Counted from the first letter of the stretch, positions 1 through 9,904 are shown. The stretch: 64,000 bases of DNA from Octadecabacter antarcticus 307 (GCF_000155675.2 NC_020911.1:2160501-2224500); one strand, 5' to 3'. Notes: generated by a model not told the origin, from the sequence alone. Program-made: numbers and translations.

Positions 1-969
1 GTTATGGTGTTCGGATTTTCGCGCGGGGCGTTTGCAGCACGTTCGCTTGTGGGGCTGATCCGCAACTGTGGAATTCTTGAACGCGACAGTCTGCGGTTTG
101 TGCCTGATGCCATCGATCGCTACCGCAGCATGAAAGAGGCGGATGGGCCAGATTCAGATGAAAGCCACGAGTTCCGGCTAAAACACTCCCCCCAGATCAT
201 GACCAATGATAAAGAGGTGAAATGGCGCAAAGCGCAGGGCCTGTCCGTCGTCGGGGTCGTTCCGTTCAAGATCGCATATATGGGCGTTTGGGATACGGTC
301 AGCGCCATGGGTGCGCCCGAAATTCTGCCAGTCGCAAAATGGCTGAACGTGCAATACCGGTTCCACGATACGCGCCTGACGTCGATGGTATTGGCGGCAC
401 GCCACGCCATCGCCATTGACGAGCGGCGCAAATTATACCCCAGCACCCCGTGGACCAATTCGTTAGACCTGAACGAGAAACACGCCAAAGAATTCAAACC
501 CACCCACCTGCAACAATGGTTTCCGGGCAATCACGGGTCCGTCGGTGGGGGCGGTCCGCAAACTGGCTTAAGCTCAATTTCGCTGAACTGGATTGCGCTT
601 GGCGCCCATAACGCGGGGCTGGAAATTGATTTTGACGAGATGGATAAACATGCTGACACCTATGATGTGACGGTCGAATTGCATAACATGCCGATCAAGG
701 CGGGTATCGGGACTTGGGTGTCGAGCAGACTGTCTGGGGATCGCGGTGGTCCTGACGATCTGAACGACGTGTCGATGTCCGCCGTGGATCGTGGGTTCGA
801 AGTGCCAGAGTATCTGGCGACGCAAACCCTATCGAACGTGCGCCAGGCGCTTGGACATATTGACGACGTGCAACGCGACAAAATGCGTATCGCGTACCGT
901 TGGGTCAACGGCGGCGACACGCATATGCCTGGCAATAAAAAACGCCCCAGAGGTCCGCATGCGCGGTAG
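1..969 (+). CDS. DUF2235 alpha/beta-hydrolase-like protein, 5' end missing
   Basis: The reading frame is open from the window edge, so only the C-terminal part (322 codons) is present. The segment begins with a serine-hydrolase nucleophile elbow, GFSRG (GxSxG type), followed by AFAARSLVGLI, which is typical of the DUF2235 family. That family includes uncharacterised hydrolases and phospholipase-like type VI secretion effectors. An AYMGVWDTVSAMG segment near residue 92 is also characteristic, with the Asp a likely catalytic residue. No signal peptide can be judged. The stop codon TAG at 967-969 directly abuts the stop codon of serS on the other strand. Nothing nearby suggests a secretion cluster, so a cytosolic housekeeping hydrolase is as likely as an effector. 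Confidence 0.8.
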   Translation, partial: VMVFGFSRGAFAARSLVGLIRNCGILERDSLRFVPDAIDRYRSMKEADGPDSDESHEFRLKHSPQIMTNDKEVKWRKAQGLSVVGVVPFKIAYMGVWDTVSAMGAPEILPVAKWLNVQYRFHDTRLTSMVLAARHAIAIDERRKLYPSTPWTNSLDLNEKHAKEFKPTHLQQWFPGNHGSVGGGGPQTGLSSISLNWIALGAHNAGLEIDFDEMDKHADTYDVTVELHNMPIKAGIGTWVSSRLSGDRGGPDDLNDVSMSAVDRGFEVPEYLATQTLSNVRQALGHIDDVQRDKMRIAYRWVNGGDTHMPGNKKRPRGPHAR

Positions 970-2262
970 TTAACCCTGCGTTCCGTCCGCGTTGATCTTG
1001 GTTTTACCACCCATATGTCCGTGCAGGGCCGTTGGAATAATGACGGACCCGTCGGCTTGTTGGCCGTTTTCCAGCACCGCAATCAGGCAGCGCCCCACGG
1101 CGAGACCGGAGCCGTTCAGCGTGTGGACAAATTGCGGTTTGCCGCCGTCCGCTGGCTTGAAACGGGCATTCATGCGGCGGGCCTGAAATTCGCCCGTGGT
1201 TGATACCGAAGAAATTTCGCGATAAGCATTCTGACCGGGCAGCCATGCTTCGATGTCGAACGTGCGGCGGGCGCCAAAACCCATGTCGCCTGTGCACAGC
1301 AGAACTGTTCTGTAAGGAATTTCAAGACGTTCCAACAAATTCTCAGCGCAGCGCAGCATGCGTTTTTGTTCGGCGTCGGATGCGTCGGGATGGGTAACAG
1401 AGACCATTTCGACCTTTTCGAACTGGTGTTGGCGCAGCATGCCGGACGTATCACGGCCCGCGCTGCCCGCTTCGGAACGGAAACACAGCGTATGCGCGGT
1501 GTAGCGGCGGGGCAGGGTTGCAGCATCAATAATTTCGCCAGCGGCGATATAGGTCAGTGGGATTTCCGAGGTAGAGATGAGCCACATGCCCTCAGTCGTT
1601 TGGTAGCTGTCACCGGCAAATTTTGGCAATTTGTCCGTGCCATACATCGCGTCGTCGCGCACAAGGACGGGAGTGTTCATCTCGGTCAAATTATTCTCAA
1701 CCGTATGAATATCAAGCATAAATTGCGCCAAAGCGCGGTGCAGGCGGGCGATGGCACCCGACATCAGAACAAACCGGCTGCCAGATATTTTCGCAGCGGC
1801 TTCAAAGTCCATACCGGGTTTTACGGCGGCAATGTCAAAATGTTCGGTGGGGGTGAAATCGAACGCACGCGGCGTCCCCCAGCGACTGATTTCGACATTG
1901 TCGTTTTCATCTGTGCCCATGGGAACGTCGTCAGCTGGCAGGTTTGGAATCATCGCCAAACGCGCAGTTAGGGCTGCACCTTGGGCCTTTGCTTCATCGT
2001 TCAGTTCTGCGATTTGTGACTTCTTCTTGGATACAAGCGCCCGCAGGCGTTCGAATTCGACGTCATCCCCGCGCCCTTTTGCAGCCCCAACCTCTTTGGC
2101 GGCTTTATTGGCGTCGGCCTGTGCGGTTTCCGCCGTGAGGATCATTGCACGCCGCGCTTCGTCCATTGCGACCAATTCCGCCGACAAGGGCGCGTCACCG
2201 CGACGGGATAGGGCTGCATCAAAGGCCGCTGGGTTCTCTCGGATGGTGCGTATGTCGTGCAT
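970..2262 (-). CDS. serS: serine--tRNA ligase
   Basis: Charges tRNA-Ser with serine. The 430-residue product starts [11 protein letters not shown], the usual SerRS N-terminus. An alpha-helical coiled-coil arm follows (about residues 30-100, rich in Ala/Glu/Lys), then the class II catalytic core with TSEIPLTY, the motif 2 region [22 protein letters not shown], and the C-terminal NGSGLAVGR. The frame remains open 53 codons upstream, but the ATG at 2260-2262 follows an AAAGGA ribosome binding site and matches the family start. Length is normal. It converges on the DUF2235 gene with no intervening base, and no terminator is visible between them. Confidence 0.96.
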   Translation of the reverse strand: MHDIRTIRENPAAFDAALSRRGDAPLSAELVAMDEARRAMILTAETAQADANKAAKEVGAAKGRGDDVEFERLRALVSKKKSQIAELNDEAKAQGAALTARLAMIPNLPADDVPMGTDENDNVEISRWGTPRAFDFTPTEHFDIAAVKPGMDFEAAAKISGSRFVLMSGAIARLHRALAQFMLDIHTVENNLTEMNTPVLVRDDAMYGTDKLPKFAGDSYQTTEGMWLISTSEIPLTYIAAGEIIDAATLPRRYTAHTLCFRSEAGSAGRDTSGMLRQHQFEKVEMVSVTHPDASDAEQKRMLRCAENLLERLEIPYRTVLLCTGDMGFGARRTFDIEAWLPGQNAYREISSVSTTGEFQARRMNARFKPADGGKPQFVHTLNGSGLAVGRCLIAVLENGQQADGSVIIPTALHGHMGGKTKINADGTQG

Positions 2263-2465
2263 GGGACTGGTCCTTTGATCGGTGTATCTGGCCGTTCCTA
2301 TGCCGCAAATTTGCAGGTATGGAAAGCTAATGGGCACCCATTGGATTGCATATCGCCACGGCGTACATATTTGACGTCTGTTCGCGTTGCGAATCCCGCG
2401 CCACATTCGTAGTGTCGCCAAAATGCGAAGGGGATGCCTTCGTGTGAGAACAAGGAAAAGACCAT

Positions 2466-2747
2466 ATGGACTCCATCGGCCAATTCATTCCGCTTATTCT
2501 GATCTTCGCGATCATGTATTTCCTGCTGATCCGTCCGCAGCAAAAAAAGCTAAAGGATCATCAGTCAATGGTGGCGGCTCTGCGTCGGGGCGATCAGGTT
2601 GTGACCGCTGGTGGGCTTATTGGTAAAGTGTCCAAGATCAAGGACGACGCCGAGGTCGAAGTTGAACTGGCAGAGGGCGTGAAAGTTCGCGTCGTGCGGT
2701 CAACCATCGGGCAGGTTATCAACAAGACCGAGCCAGCTGAGAAATGA
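2466..2747 (+). CDS. yajC: preprotein translocase subunit YajC
   Basis: A 93-residue single-pass inner-membrane protein that associates with SecDF at the Sec translocon. The N-terminal membrane segment [22 protein letters not shown] (about residues 7-28) ends in the hallmark RPQQK motif. The cytoplasmic beta-rich domain follows, with the family pattern [16 protein letters not shown]. An AAGGAAAAG sequence lies just upstream. It opens the yajC-secDF transcription unit, with secDF downstream as in most bacteria. Confidence 0.95.
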   Translation: MDSIGQFIPLILIFAIMYFLLIRPQQKKLKDHQSMVAALRRGDQVVTAGGLIGKVSKIKDDAEVEVELAEGVKVRVVRSTIGQVINKTEPAEK

Positions 2748-3133
2748 TCAAGAGCGCGCTCATGGCATTCGACGTGAGCGCGGGCGCAATAAGTGCGCTG
2801 TTTTTCGGGGCTTTGACGGCGTGTTTGCTGTTCATAGGGTCCGGCGCGGCAGTTGCGCGCAATGCACAAGGGATCGTCGCGACGCCATTGGTGATGGACG
2901 CCCGTGTCGCAACGCCTAAAGGCGACGAACACGATGACGAAATTGATGTCGTGCAGGTAGAAGTCGTTTGTTTTGACATGGTCTGTTTTGATGGCGTGGC
3001 AGACGCGACATTGCCGTTTCTCTCGGATGATTTTGGGGCACCTGTGGCAAACAGCCCTCGTGGTTTGGTTGGCGACATGATGGCGCCGTCGGCGATGGAC
3101 GGGTCTGACCCCAGCGCGGGTTTCTACCCGTAG
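2744..3133 (+). CDS. small membrane-anchored hypothetical protein
   Basis: A 129-codon frame whose ATG overlaps the yajC stop codon (ATGA), suggesting translational coupling, and which fills the space before secDF. The N-terminus has one hydrophobic stretch (about residues 13-38, AGAISALFFGALTACLLFIG) that could be a signal anchor. The rest is acidic, with DEHDDEID, and I recognise no domain. Longish antisense frames cover the same bases, so coding status is uncertain. The position between yajC and secDF would suit an accessory translocon peptide, but nothing in the sequence shows this. Confidence 0.4.
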   Translation: MIKSALMAFDVSAGAISALFFGALTACLLFIGSGAAVARNAQGIVATPLVMDARVATPKGDEHDDEIDVVQVEVVCFDMVCFDGVADATLPFLSDDFGAPVANSPRGLVGDMMAPSAMDGSDPSAGFYP

Positions 3134-3258
3134 GCCGCAGCATACATAGTCTTTTGCGCTGGCTGTCCTTGACGCTGCGCGCCCATCCCCAGATGTCATA
3201 GATAAATCATATATATACTTGGCCCATCGGCCTTTGATAGAATAGACAGGACGTCCCC

Positions 3259-5892
3259 ATGCTCAAGATTGACCTTTGGAAGCGCACAGTGATTTGGCTG
3301 GTTGTCGCTTTTGGTATCATCGTTGCCATGCCGAACGGATTTTACAGCAAGGTTGAGGTATCTAACGACGCGGAAGCAATCATCGCTGAAAGTGGCACCA
3401 CGCCTGAACTTGTGGCGGCTGCTGGCGATTGGCCATTGTTCCTGCCAGATAATCTGGTGAACCTCGGTCTTGATCTGCGTGGTGGGGCGCAGTTACTCGC
3501 CGAAGTGAAGGTGGAACAGGTTTATGAACAACGTATGCGGGGCATGTGGCCCGAAGTGCGCGATGTTCTGGCCGCACAGCGTGATGTTGTCGGGTTTGTG
3601 ACGGACGAAAGCGGCACACCGGGAGAATTGCGGGTGCGAATTTCTGAACCCGCTGGCATGGACCGCGCCATGGAATTGGTGCGCGGTTTGGCGCAGCAGG
3701 TGGTTAGTATTTCCAGTGTTGGCGAGACTGATATCGAAGTCGTTGCGCTGACCGCAACTGATCTGGTCATCACATTGTCGGACGCCGAAAAGGTCGCCAC
3801 TGATGATCGCACTGTGCGCCAAGCCCTTGAAATTGTGCGCCGCCGCATCGACGAAACTGGTACGCGGGAACCGTCCATCCAGCGCCAAGGTTCGAACCGC
3901 ATTTTGATCCAGGTTCCCGGCGTGGGATCCGCACAAGAGGTCAAGGATATCATCGGCACCACGGCGCAACTGGGGTTTCACTCCGTTGTTGGGTCCACAG
4001 GTGATCCAGACGCGCGGCCTGGTCCGGGAAACATGGTGATCCCAAGCTTGGACGTTGAGGGCCAGTATTACATCGTTGAACGCTCCCCGGTGGTGACGGG
4101 CGAAGAACTGGTCGATAGCCAGCCGACGTTCAATGAAAACAATCAACCCGCTGTGACGTTTCGGTTTAATCCATCGGGGGCGCGCAAGTTTGGTGACTAT
4201 ACCCGCGACAATGTTGGGTCGCCTTTCGCCATCGTTCTCGACAACGAAGTGGTCAGCGCGCCGACGATCCAAAGCCATATTTCCGGCGGATCGGGGATTA
4301 TCACTGGACGGTTCACGCTTGAGGAATCGACCAATCTGGCGGTTTTGCTGCGTGCCGGTGCATTGCCAGCGGAGCTCGACTTTTTACAGGAACAAACGGT
4401 CGGGCCTGATCTTGGGCAAGACAGCATCAATGCTGGAACAATCGCCTGTATCGTCGCTTTTGCACTGGTACTGATCTACATGGTGCTGAGCTATGGATTG
4501 CTGGGTGTCTTCGCCAACGTTGCGTTGTTAGTCAACGTCGCGCTGATCTTTGCGTTGTTGTCGCTGATCGGTGGCACGCTGACGCTGCCGGGTATCGCGG
4601 GCATTGTGTTGACCATCGGTATGGCGGTTGACGCCAACGTGTTGATATTCGAACGTATTCGTGAGGAATCGCGCACCGCCAAGGGTCCGGCTCGGGCGAT
4701 TGAGCTAGGCTATGAAAAGGCCTTGTCTGCGATCATCGACGCAAACATCACCACACTGATTACCGCCGCAATTCTGTTTGCCATGGGCGCGGGGCCCGTA
4801 CGCGGGTTCGCGATTACGCTAGGTCTTGGCATCATCACATCGGTGTTCACTGCGATCTTTGTGACCCGCCTGTTGGTGGTGATCTGGTTTGAACGCAAGC
4901 GCCCGAAAAAGGTATTCGCGGCGAAATATCTGCGTCTGGTCAAATCCGAAACGGCGTTCGATTTCTTTAAGCGTGGCAAGATTTGGTTGGGACTGTCAGG
5001 CATCATGGTGGTCGTGGCTTTTGTGTCTTTCCTTGCACAAGGTCTGAATTACGGCATTGATTTCAAAGGCGGAACAACGGTGCGCACGGACAGCACACAG
5101 ATGATTGACGTGTCCGAATACCGCGCCGTTATAGCGCCGCTTGAATTGGGCGAGGTGACGATCACTGAAGTCTTCGATCCGACGTTCGACGCTGATCAAA
5201 ATGTCGCAACCGTCGCGATTCAAGCGCAGGACGGCGAAGAATCCGTATCTAACGAAACCATTTCAGCGGTGCAAAATGCGCTGCGGACGCTTGATCCTGA
5301 AATGACATTCCCGGCGGTTGAATCCGTCGGGCCGACCGTATCGGGTGAGCTGATCCAATCAGCGATCTTGGCGGTCATTTTGGCCATTGGCGCTGTATTG
5401 ATTTATATCTGGATGCGTTTTGAATGGCAGTTCGCCTTGGGCGCAGTGGTGGCGCTGGTCCATGATGTCGTGCTGACGATCGGCATATTTTCTGAGCTGA
5501 ACATTCGGTTTGACCTGGCGATCATCGCGGCGCTTTTGACCATCGTGGGCTATTCGCTGAACGACACCGTGGTGGTCTTTGACCGCGTGCGCGAAAACCT
5601 GCGTAAATATAAGGCCAAGGACCTCAAGGAGGTGCTGAACCTGTCGATCAACGAAACCCTAAGCAGGACATTCATGACATCGTTTACGACACTGCTGGCG
5701 CTGATTTCGCTTTACGTGCTTGGCGGTGATGTGATCCGTGGTTTCGTATTTGCAATGATCTGGGGCGTGATTGTTGGGACGTATTCGTCAATCTTTGTGG
5801 CATCGACAAGCTTGCTGTTGCTGGGTGTGAAACGCGACTGGTCAAACATCAACAAGAACGTTGGCGGGCAGTTTTCAAACATCGACGCCTGA
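3259..5892 (+). CDS. secDF: fused protein translocase subunit SecD-SecF
   Basis: An inner-membrane RND-type protein that uses the proton gradient to drive late steps of Sec-dependent export with YajC. The SecD half (about residues 1-555) has an N-terminal membrane helix, LGLDLRGGAQL at about 69-79, the periplasmic P1 domain, and five C-terminal helices with GIVLTIGMAVDANVLIFERIREE. The SecF half (about 570-877) has GLNYGIDFKGGT near residue 594, a small periplasmic region, and a second set of helices with GYSLNDTVVVFDRVREN. Most Proteobacteria encode SecD and SecF separately; here they form one continuous 877-residue frame without internal stop. The ATG follows AGGACGTCCCC. Confidence 0.96.
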   Translation: MLKIDLWKRTVIWLVVAFGIIVAMPNGFYSKVEVSNDAEAIIAESGTTPELVAAAGDWPLFLPDNLVNLGLDLRGGAQLLAEVKVEQVYEQRMRGMWPEVRDVLAAQRDVVGFVTDESGTPGELRVRISEPAGMDRAMELVRGLAQQVVSISSVGETDIEVVALTATDLVITLSDAEKVATDDRTVRQALEIVRRRIDETGTREPSIQRQGSNRILIQVPGVGSAQEVKDIIGTTAQLGFHSVVGSTGDPDARPGPGNMVIPSLDVEGQYYIVERSPVVTGEELVDSQPTFNENNQPAVTFRFNPSGARKFGDYTRDNVGSPFAIVLDNEVVSAPTIQSHISGGSGIITGRFTLEESTNLAVLLRAGALPAELDFLQEQTVGPDLGQDSINAGTIACIVAFALVLIYMVLSYGLLGVFANVALLVNVALIFALLSLIGGTLTLPGIAGIVLTIGMAVDANVLIFERIREESRTAKGPARAIELGYEKALSAIIDANITTLITAAILFAMGAGPVRGFAITLGLGIITSVFTAIFVTRLLVVIWFERKRPKKVFAAKYLRLVKSETAFDFFKRGKIWLGLSGIMVVVAFVSFLAQGLNYGIDFKGGTTVRTDSTQMIDVSEYRAVIAPLELGEVTITEVFDPTFDADQNVATVAIQAQDGEESVSNETISAVQNALRTLDPEMTFPAVESVGPTVSGELIQSAILAVILAIGAVLIYIWMRFEWQFALGAVVALVHDVVLTIGIFSELNIRFDLAIIAALLTIVGYSLNDTVVVFDRVRENLRKYKAKDLKEVLNLSINETLSRTFMTSFTTLLALISLYVLGGDVIRGFVFAMIWGVIVGTYSSIFVASTSLLLLGVKRDWSNINKNVGGQFSNIDA

Positions 5893-5903
5893 AGGGGTAA
5901 ATC

Positions 5904-6257
5904 ATGCGATTGAACGAGGTTGTCTATACCGATGCCAAGCCCGTGGATGGCTACGGGGCCGGATTCTTTCGCATTGGTGGTGAGGTCTATGAAGGGGCGT
6001 TGATTGTGCTGCCTACAGGCATCGCGCCGTGGGGCGGGTTGGATGATGCGCAAACCTTGATCGACGCGGCCGATGCCATCGATGTGGTGTTCATCGGCAC
6101 CGGCGCTGAAATCGCCCATATTTCTGCGCCGTTGCGCAAGATGTTGGAAGACGCAGGGCTTGGGGCTGAGGTCATGTCGTCGCCAACGGCCTGTCGCACG
6201 TACAATGTGGTTTTGTCCGAAGGGCGGCGCGTCGGTTTGGCGCTCTTGCCTGTCTAG
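5904..6257 (+). CDS. Mth938-like domain-containing protein
   Basis: A 117-residue protein of the Mth938/NDUFAF3-like family (formerly DUF498), recognised from the GAGFFRIGGEVYEGALIVLP segment and the FIGTGAEIAHISAPLR core. Bacterial members are cytosolic and of unknown biochemical role; the mitochondrial relative helps assemble respiratory complex I. It starts 11 bases after secDF with GGGG upstream of the ATG and is probably co-transcribed. It sits between secDF and ccmA, an order I associate with Rhodobacterales. Confidence 0.85.
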   Translation: MRLNEVVYTDAKPVDGYGAGFFRIGGEVYEGALIVLPTGIAPWGGLDDAQTLIDAADAIDVVFIGTGAEIAHISAPLRKMLEDAGLGAEVMSSPTACRTYNVVLSEGRRVGLALLPV

Positions 6258-6290
6258 CCGCACAATGACGCAATGTGCTAGCGTAATGCC

Positions 6291-6908
6291 ATGAAGTTAA
6301 CCGTCACAAACCTAACTGTTGCGCGGGGCGGCGCACCTGTTCTTTTGGGTGTGTCGTTCGTGGTGAACGCGGGCAGCGCGCTGGTGCTGCGCGGGCCGAA
6401 CGGTATTGGCAAGACGACGCTGCTGCGCACGCTTGCGGGCTTGCAGCCTGCGCTGTCTGGCACGGTGAATTTTCCAGAAGATGCGGGCGCTTACGCCAGC
6501 CACGCGGACGGTATCAAATCGCAACTGACGGTAACAGAAAATCTGGCGTTTTGGGCAGACGTGCATGGCACAAAATTGCCGGACACCGTGTTTGGTGCCT
6601 TTGAATTGGATGACCTGCGGACGCGATTGGCAGGCACGCTTTCGGCGGGTCAAAAACGCCGCCTCGGGTTGGCGCGTTTAGGGGTTATTAGCCGCAAGGT
6701 TTTGTTTCTGGACGAGCCGACTGTCAGCCTCGACGGGTTTTCTGTCAAAATGTTTGCGAACTGGCTGCGTGATGCTCATTTTGCACGAGGCGGCATCGCT
6801 GTGATTGCCAGCCATGTGGATCTGGGTATTGAGGCAGCGGAACTGGAATTGATCCCTTTTAAAGCCGCCGCGGACGCTGGCGGCGGGTCGGATGAGGTGT
6901 TTTTATGA
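6291..6908 (+). CDS. ccmA: cytochrome c biogenesis ATP-binding protein CcmA
   Basis: ATPase of the CcmAB(CD) complex, which releases haem-loaded CcmE during System I cytochrome c maturation. In the 205-residue sequence the Walker A motif GPNGIGKTT is at 35-43, the ABC signature LSAGQ at 117-121 and Walker B VLFLDEP at 137-143. Length is normal for CcmA. Its stop codon lies 16 bases before the chosen ccmB start, placing it at the head of a tight ccmABCDG operon. Confidence 0.95.
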   Translation: MKLTVTNLTVARGGAPVLLGVSFVVNAGSALVLRGPNGIGKTTLLRTLAGLQPALSGTVNFPEDAGAYASHADGIKSQLTVTENLAFWADVHGTKLPDTVFGAFELDDLRTRLAGTLSAGQKRRLGLARLGVISRKVLFLDEPTVSLDGFSVKMFANWLRDAHFARGGIAVIASHVDLGIEAAELELIPFKAAADAGGGSDEVFL

Positions 6909-6924
6909 CGCGCGGGTCGGATCT

Positions 6925-7581
6925 GTGATCGCGCTTTTGCGCCGCGATCTCAGCCTTGCGGTGCGGGCAGGGGGTGGTTTTGGCCTTGGATTGGCGTTCT
7001 TTTTGATTATTGTGGTGTTGGTGCCTTTTGGCGTCGGACCCGAGGCGGCGGTGCTAAGCCGCATCGCGCCGGGCATCTTGTGGGTCGCGGCGCTGCTGGC
7101 CGCTTTGCTGTCGCTGGACCGGATTTTTGCGTTGGATTTTGAAGACGGAACACTGCCGCTTCTGGCGACATCGCCACTGCCATTGGAAGGCGTGGCACTG
7201 ATCAAAGGCGTGGCCCATTGGATCACCACGGGCCTGCCGCTGACACTGGCTGCACCCGCGTTCGGATTTCTATTGAACCTTGACCCGTCCGCCTACGTCT
7301 GGCTGCTCGCCTCCCTCGCTCTTGGTACGCCCGCGCTTTCGATGATCGGTACATTTGGCGCAGCGTTGACCGTTGGCTTGCGGCGCGGTGGGCTTTTGAT
7401 GTCGCTTCTGGTGCTGCCACTTTACGTGCCGACACTGATATTTGGGGCGGAAACCGTGCGGCGCGGCGCGCTCGGCCTAGACGCCATAACACCGCTGCTG
7501 ATGCTTGCGGGGATCACGCTGGGCAGCTTCGCCCTGTTGCCATTTGCCACATCGTCCGCACTTCGGGTTAACCTTAAGTGA
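6925..7581 (+). CDS. ccmB: haem exporter protein CcmB
   Basis: Membrane partner of CcmA, with about six transmembrane helices, including GFGLGLAFFLIIVVLVPFGV and an Ala/Leu-rich last helix. The frame could start at an ATG at 6892 inside ccmA, but the GTG at 6925 gives MIALLRRDLSLAVRAG, the usual CcmB beginning, and a normal 218-residue product, so I chose it. No clear ribosome binding site precedes it, so coupling to ccmA translation is likely. The FGVGPE segment is the family's conserved patch. Confidence 0.9.
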   Translation: MIALLRRDLSLAVRAGGGFGLGLAFFLIIVVLVPFGVGPEAAVLSRIAPGILWVAALLAALLSLDRIFALDFEDGTLPLLATSPLPLEGVALIKGVAHWITTGLPLTLAAPAFGFLLNLDPSAYVWLLASLALGTPALSMIGTFGAALTVGLRRGGLLMSLLVLPLYVPTLIFGAETVRRGALGLDAITPLLMLAGITLGSFALLPFATSSALRVNLK

Positions 7582-7622
7582 GCGGTATTGTCGCTTCGCA
7601 AACAGCAGGATAGCTAAGCAAT

Positions 7623-8351
7623 ATGTCGATTTGGGAATATGCCAATCCGAAGAAATTCATCGCGACCACGACGCCATTGGTGCCGTGGGTTTTGGGTGTT
7701 GCAATTGCCTGCCTTGTTGTGGGTTTGGTTTGGGGCTTTTTCCTGACGCCAGACGATTTTCGACAGGGATCAACGGTTAAGATTATTTACCTGCATGTGC
7801 CCGCCGCACTGATGGCGATCAATGCGTGGTTCATGATGTTGGCGATGTCGCTGATCTGGCTGGTGCGGCGCCACCATGTCAGCGCATTGGCAGCACGCGC
7901 AGCGGCGCCCGTGGGCATTGTCATGACCCTTATAGCGTTGATAACAGGCGCTATTTGGGGCCAGCCGATGTGGGGTACATGGTGGGCGTGGGATCCGCGA
8001 CTGACGTCATTCCTGATCCTGTTTTTGTTCTACCTCGGCTATATGGCTCTGTGGGAAGCTATTGAAGATCCGGACACTGCCGCCGACCTTACGTCCGTTC
8101 TGTGCATCGTCGGGTCAGTTTTTGCCGTGTTGTCGCGCTACGCCGTTAACTTTTGGAACCAAGGTCTGCACCAAGGCACAAGCATCCCCGTCGCCACGGG
8201 GGAACGTACAATTTCAGACGTGTTTTTCGTGCCTCTGCTGATTTGTATGGTTGGATTCGGGCTGCTGTTTCTGGCTTTGGTATTAATCCGCACCCAGACC
8301 GAAATTCGCGTGCGCCGTATTCGCGCGCTTGAGATAAGGATGCGATCATGA
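7623..8351 (+). CDS. ccmC: haem exporter protein CcmC
   Basis: A six-helix membrane protein that presents haem to CcmE. The tryptophan-rich haem-handling motif GTWWAWDPR lies at about residues 118-126, flanked by the conserved LHVPAA (periplasmic His) and FWNQGLHQG (second His) segments. The protein has 242 residues, a normal length. Its stop codon overlaps the ccmD start codon (ATGA at 8348-8351), indicating coupled translation. Confidence 0.96.
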   Translation: MSIWEYANPKKFIATTTPLVPWVLGVAIACLVVGLVWGFFLTPDDFRQGSTVKIIYLHVPAALMAINAWFMMLAMSLIWLVRRHHVSALAARAAAPVGIVMTLIALITGAIWGQPMWGTWWAWDPRLTSFLILFLFYLGYMALWEAIEDPDTAADLTSVLCIVGSVFAVLSRYAVNFWNQGLHQGTSIPVATGERTISDVFFVPLLICMVGFGLLFLALVLIRTQTEIRVRRIRALEIRMRS

Positions 8352-8509
8352 TTCCTGATCTTGGTAATTACGCGGTTGAAGTGATGTCTGCCTATGTATT
8401 GTCGATCCTGTTATTGGTCGCGATTGTAGCGGTGTCATTGCGACGCGGTCGAAAAGTTCGTGGGCAATTGGTAAAAATTGAAGCCCGCAAGGAGAGCGCC
8501 AATGTCTAA
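8348..8509 (+). CDS. ccmD: haem exporter small protein CcmD
   Basis: A 53-codon gene between ccmC and ccmG. The product begins MIPDLGNYAVEVMSAYVLS, has one membrane helix (about residues 14-30) and a basic tail with LRRGRKVRGQLVKIEARK. Small size, the N-terminal Tyr-containing segment, a single helix and a basic cytoplasmic tail are the features of CcmD, which holds CcmC and CcmE together. It overlaps ccmC by four bases and ccmG by eight (its TAA lies inside the ccmG start region). Confidence 0.9.
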   Translation: MIPDLGNYAVEVMSAYVLSILLLVAIVAVSLRRGRKVRGQLVKIEARKESANV

Positions 8510-9035
8510 GTTGATGATGGTGCCAGTGGTGTTGTTTGCAGCCCTCGCTGGATTGTTTGCGGCAGGGATGTATTCGTCGCAAGGACCGGAATTGCCGTCC
8601 GCTTTCATTGGCAGACCAGCGCCAGCAATCGACGTTTCTGACATTGTCGGCCTCGCGCCCTTAACTGACGCAATGCTGCGCGATGGGGAGGTAAAGATTG
8701 TGAACTTCTGGGCCAGTTGGTGTGCACCGTGCCGAGTTGAACATCCCAGCCTCACCGCGCTCGCAGACGAAGGTGTGCCTATATATGGGATTAATTACAA
8801 AGACCTAGATCGAAACGCACTGTCGTTTCTTGGCGAGCTGGGCGATCCGTATTTGGCCGTCGGGTCCGACCCTCGCGGTTTTCACGCCATTGATTGGGGC
8901 GTCTACGGCGTGCCCGAAACGTTCCTGATTGATGGTGACGGTACGATCCTGCTGCGCATGGCCGCGCCCGTGACGCAGCGTGAATTGGCCAACCGATTGC
9001 GCCCCGCACTTGACGCGGCGCGCGCCGCCAATTGA
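8502..9035 (+). CDS. ccmG: thiol:disulfide interchange protein CcmG/DsbE
   Basis: A membrane-anchored periplasmic thioredoxin-like protein that reduces apocytochrome c cysteines before haem attachment. The start ATG at 8502 follows a strong AAGGAG and gives 177 residues with an N-terminal anchor (VPVVLFAALAGLFAAG). The redox motif WASWCAPC is at about residues 70-77 and the cis-proline segment GVYGVPETFLID lies near 140. It overlaps ccmD and is the last gene of the ccmABCDG run. Confidence 0.95.
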   Translation: MSKLMMVPVVLFAALAGLFAAGMYSSQGPELPSAFIGRPAPAIDVSDIVGLAPLTDAMLRDGEVKIVNFWASWCAPCRVEHPSLTALADEGVPIYGINYKDLDRNALSFLGELGDPYLAVGSDPRGFHAIDWGVYGVPETFLIDGDGTILLRMAAPVTQRELANRLRPALDAARAAN

Positions 9036-9040
9036 GGGGC

Positions 9041-9829
9041 CTAGCGGCTGTAGCGCAGTGACATGCAGCTTAGCCCACCATCGACAAGTGCTGCTTGTCT
9101 GGTGTTGAGAATGCGCACCGAATAGCCAGCCGATTCCAGCATATCTGCCGTCTTTGGATATCCCGCTGACAAGAAGACGTCTGCGTTGACGCGGATCGCA
9201 TTGGCGGCGGCGTCTTCGCCAACCGCGGTTTCAATCACATTCAACCCATTGAATGCGCCCGACGTGGCCAATGCCGGGGTCGCCAGCACGGTTTGCGCAT
9301 CAATAAGCGAACTTTCGGTTTTGAAATGCAAGATTTCTGGCGGTGTTTGCAGGACCACAAGCTTGTATCCCAAACCTTCAACAATCGGGCGCAGATCCTG
9401 CGCGCCTTGCAGGTTGGTGCGGGCCGACAGACCTAGCAACACGCGATCATCCGTGCACAGTATATCACCACCATCGACGTAACCGTCGGTGCTTAAATCA
9501 ATGACATCATTCATGTTTTCCAGCAGTGCCGGTCGAAGTGCCGCGGCTTCACCAAGGCGGGACGCAGCACCTGGACGCAGGATAATTGCCGTACCGTTCA
9601 ACACCAAGGCGGGGTCTTCGATAAAGACCGAATCGGGGAAGGATTCGTCGGCAGGCAGGACGTTCACGACGCAGCCAGCTAGGCGCAAGGCACTGATGTA
9701 GGCCGCGTGTTCTGCGGCAAACGCGATCGGGTCAGGGTCGCCGTGGTCGCTGGCGCGCAACCCGTCAGTTACCGATGTTGCAGGCAGGCGGCACAGCGCA
9801 TGGGAGAATTCGAATGATCTGTTTTCCAT
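9041..9829 (-). CDS. ddaH: dimethylarginine dimethylaminohydrolase (dimethylargininase)
   Basis: A 262-residue member of the guanidino-modifying amidinotransferase superfamily, which hydrolyses methylated arginines to citrulline and methylamines. Seen: the substrate-pocket segment PDSVFIEDPALVL, DGGDILCTDDRVLLGLSART, and the C-terminal nucleophile cysteine in GGLSCMSLRYS. Length matches DDAH rather than the longer arginine deiminase. It is convergent with ccmG, with only five bases between the stops. Substrate preference (dimethylarginine against other guanidino compounds) cannot be settled by eye. Confidence 0.85.
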   Translation of the reverse strand: MENRSFEFSHALCRLPATSVTDGLRASDHGDPDPIAFAAEHAAYISALRLAGCVVNVLPADESFPDSVFIEDPALVLNGTAIILRPGAASRLGEAAALRPALLENMNDVIDLSTDGYVDGGDILCTDDRVLLGLSARTNLQGAQDLRPIVEGLGYKLVVLQTPPEILHFKTESSLIDAQTVLATPALATSGAFNGLNVIETAVGEDAAANAIRVNADVFLSAGYPKTADMLESAGYSVRILNTRQAALVDGGLSCMSLRYSR

Positions 9830-9904
9830 TTGGATAATCTATCTGCCTTACTCGAAACGTCCAGCTTATTTGGTTCGAAAATACCAAAGCCGGAGGAACA
9901 AATG

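Noticed and set aside
2594..3199. 201-codon minus-strand frame opposite the yajC-secDF gap
   Set aside because: It overlaps yajC antisense and has no ribosome binding site or motif; the plus-strand frame coupled to yajC is the better candidate, though still uncertain.
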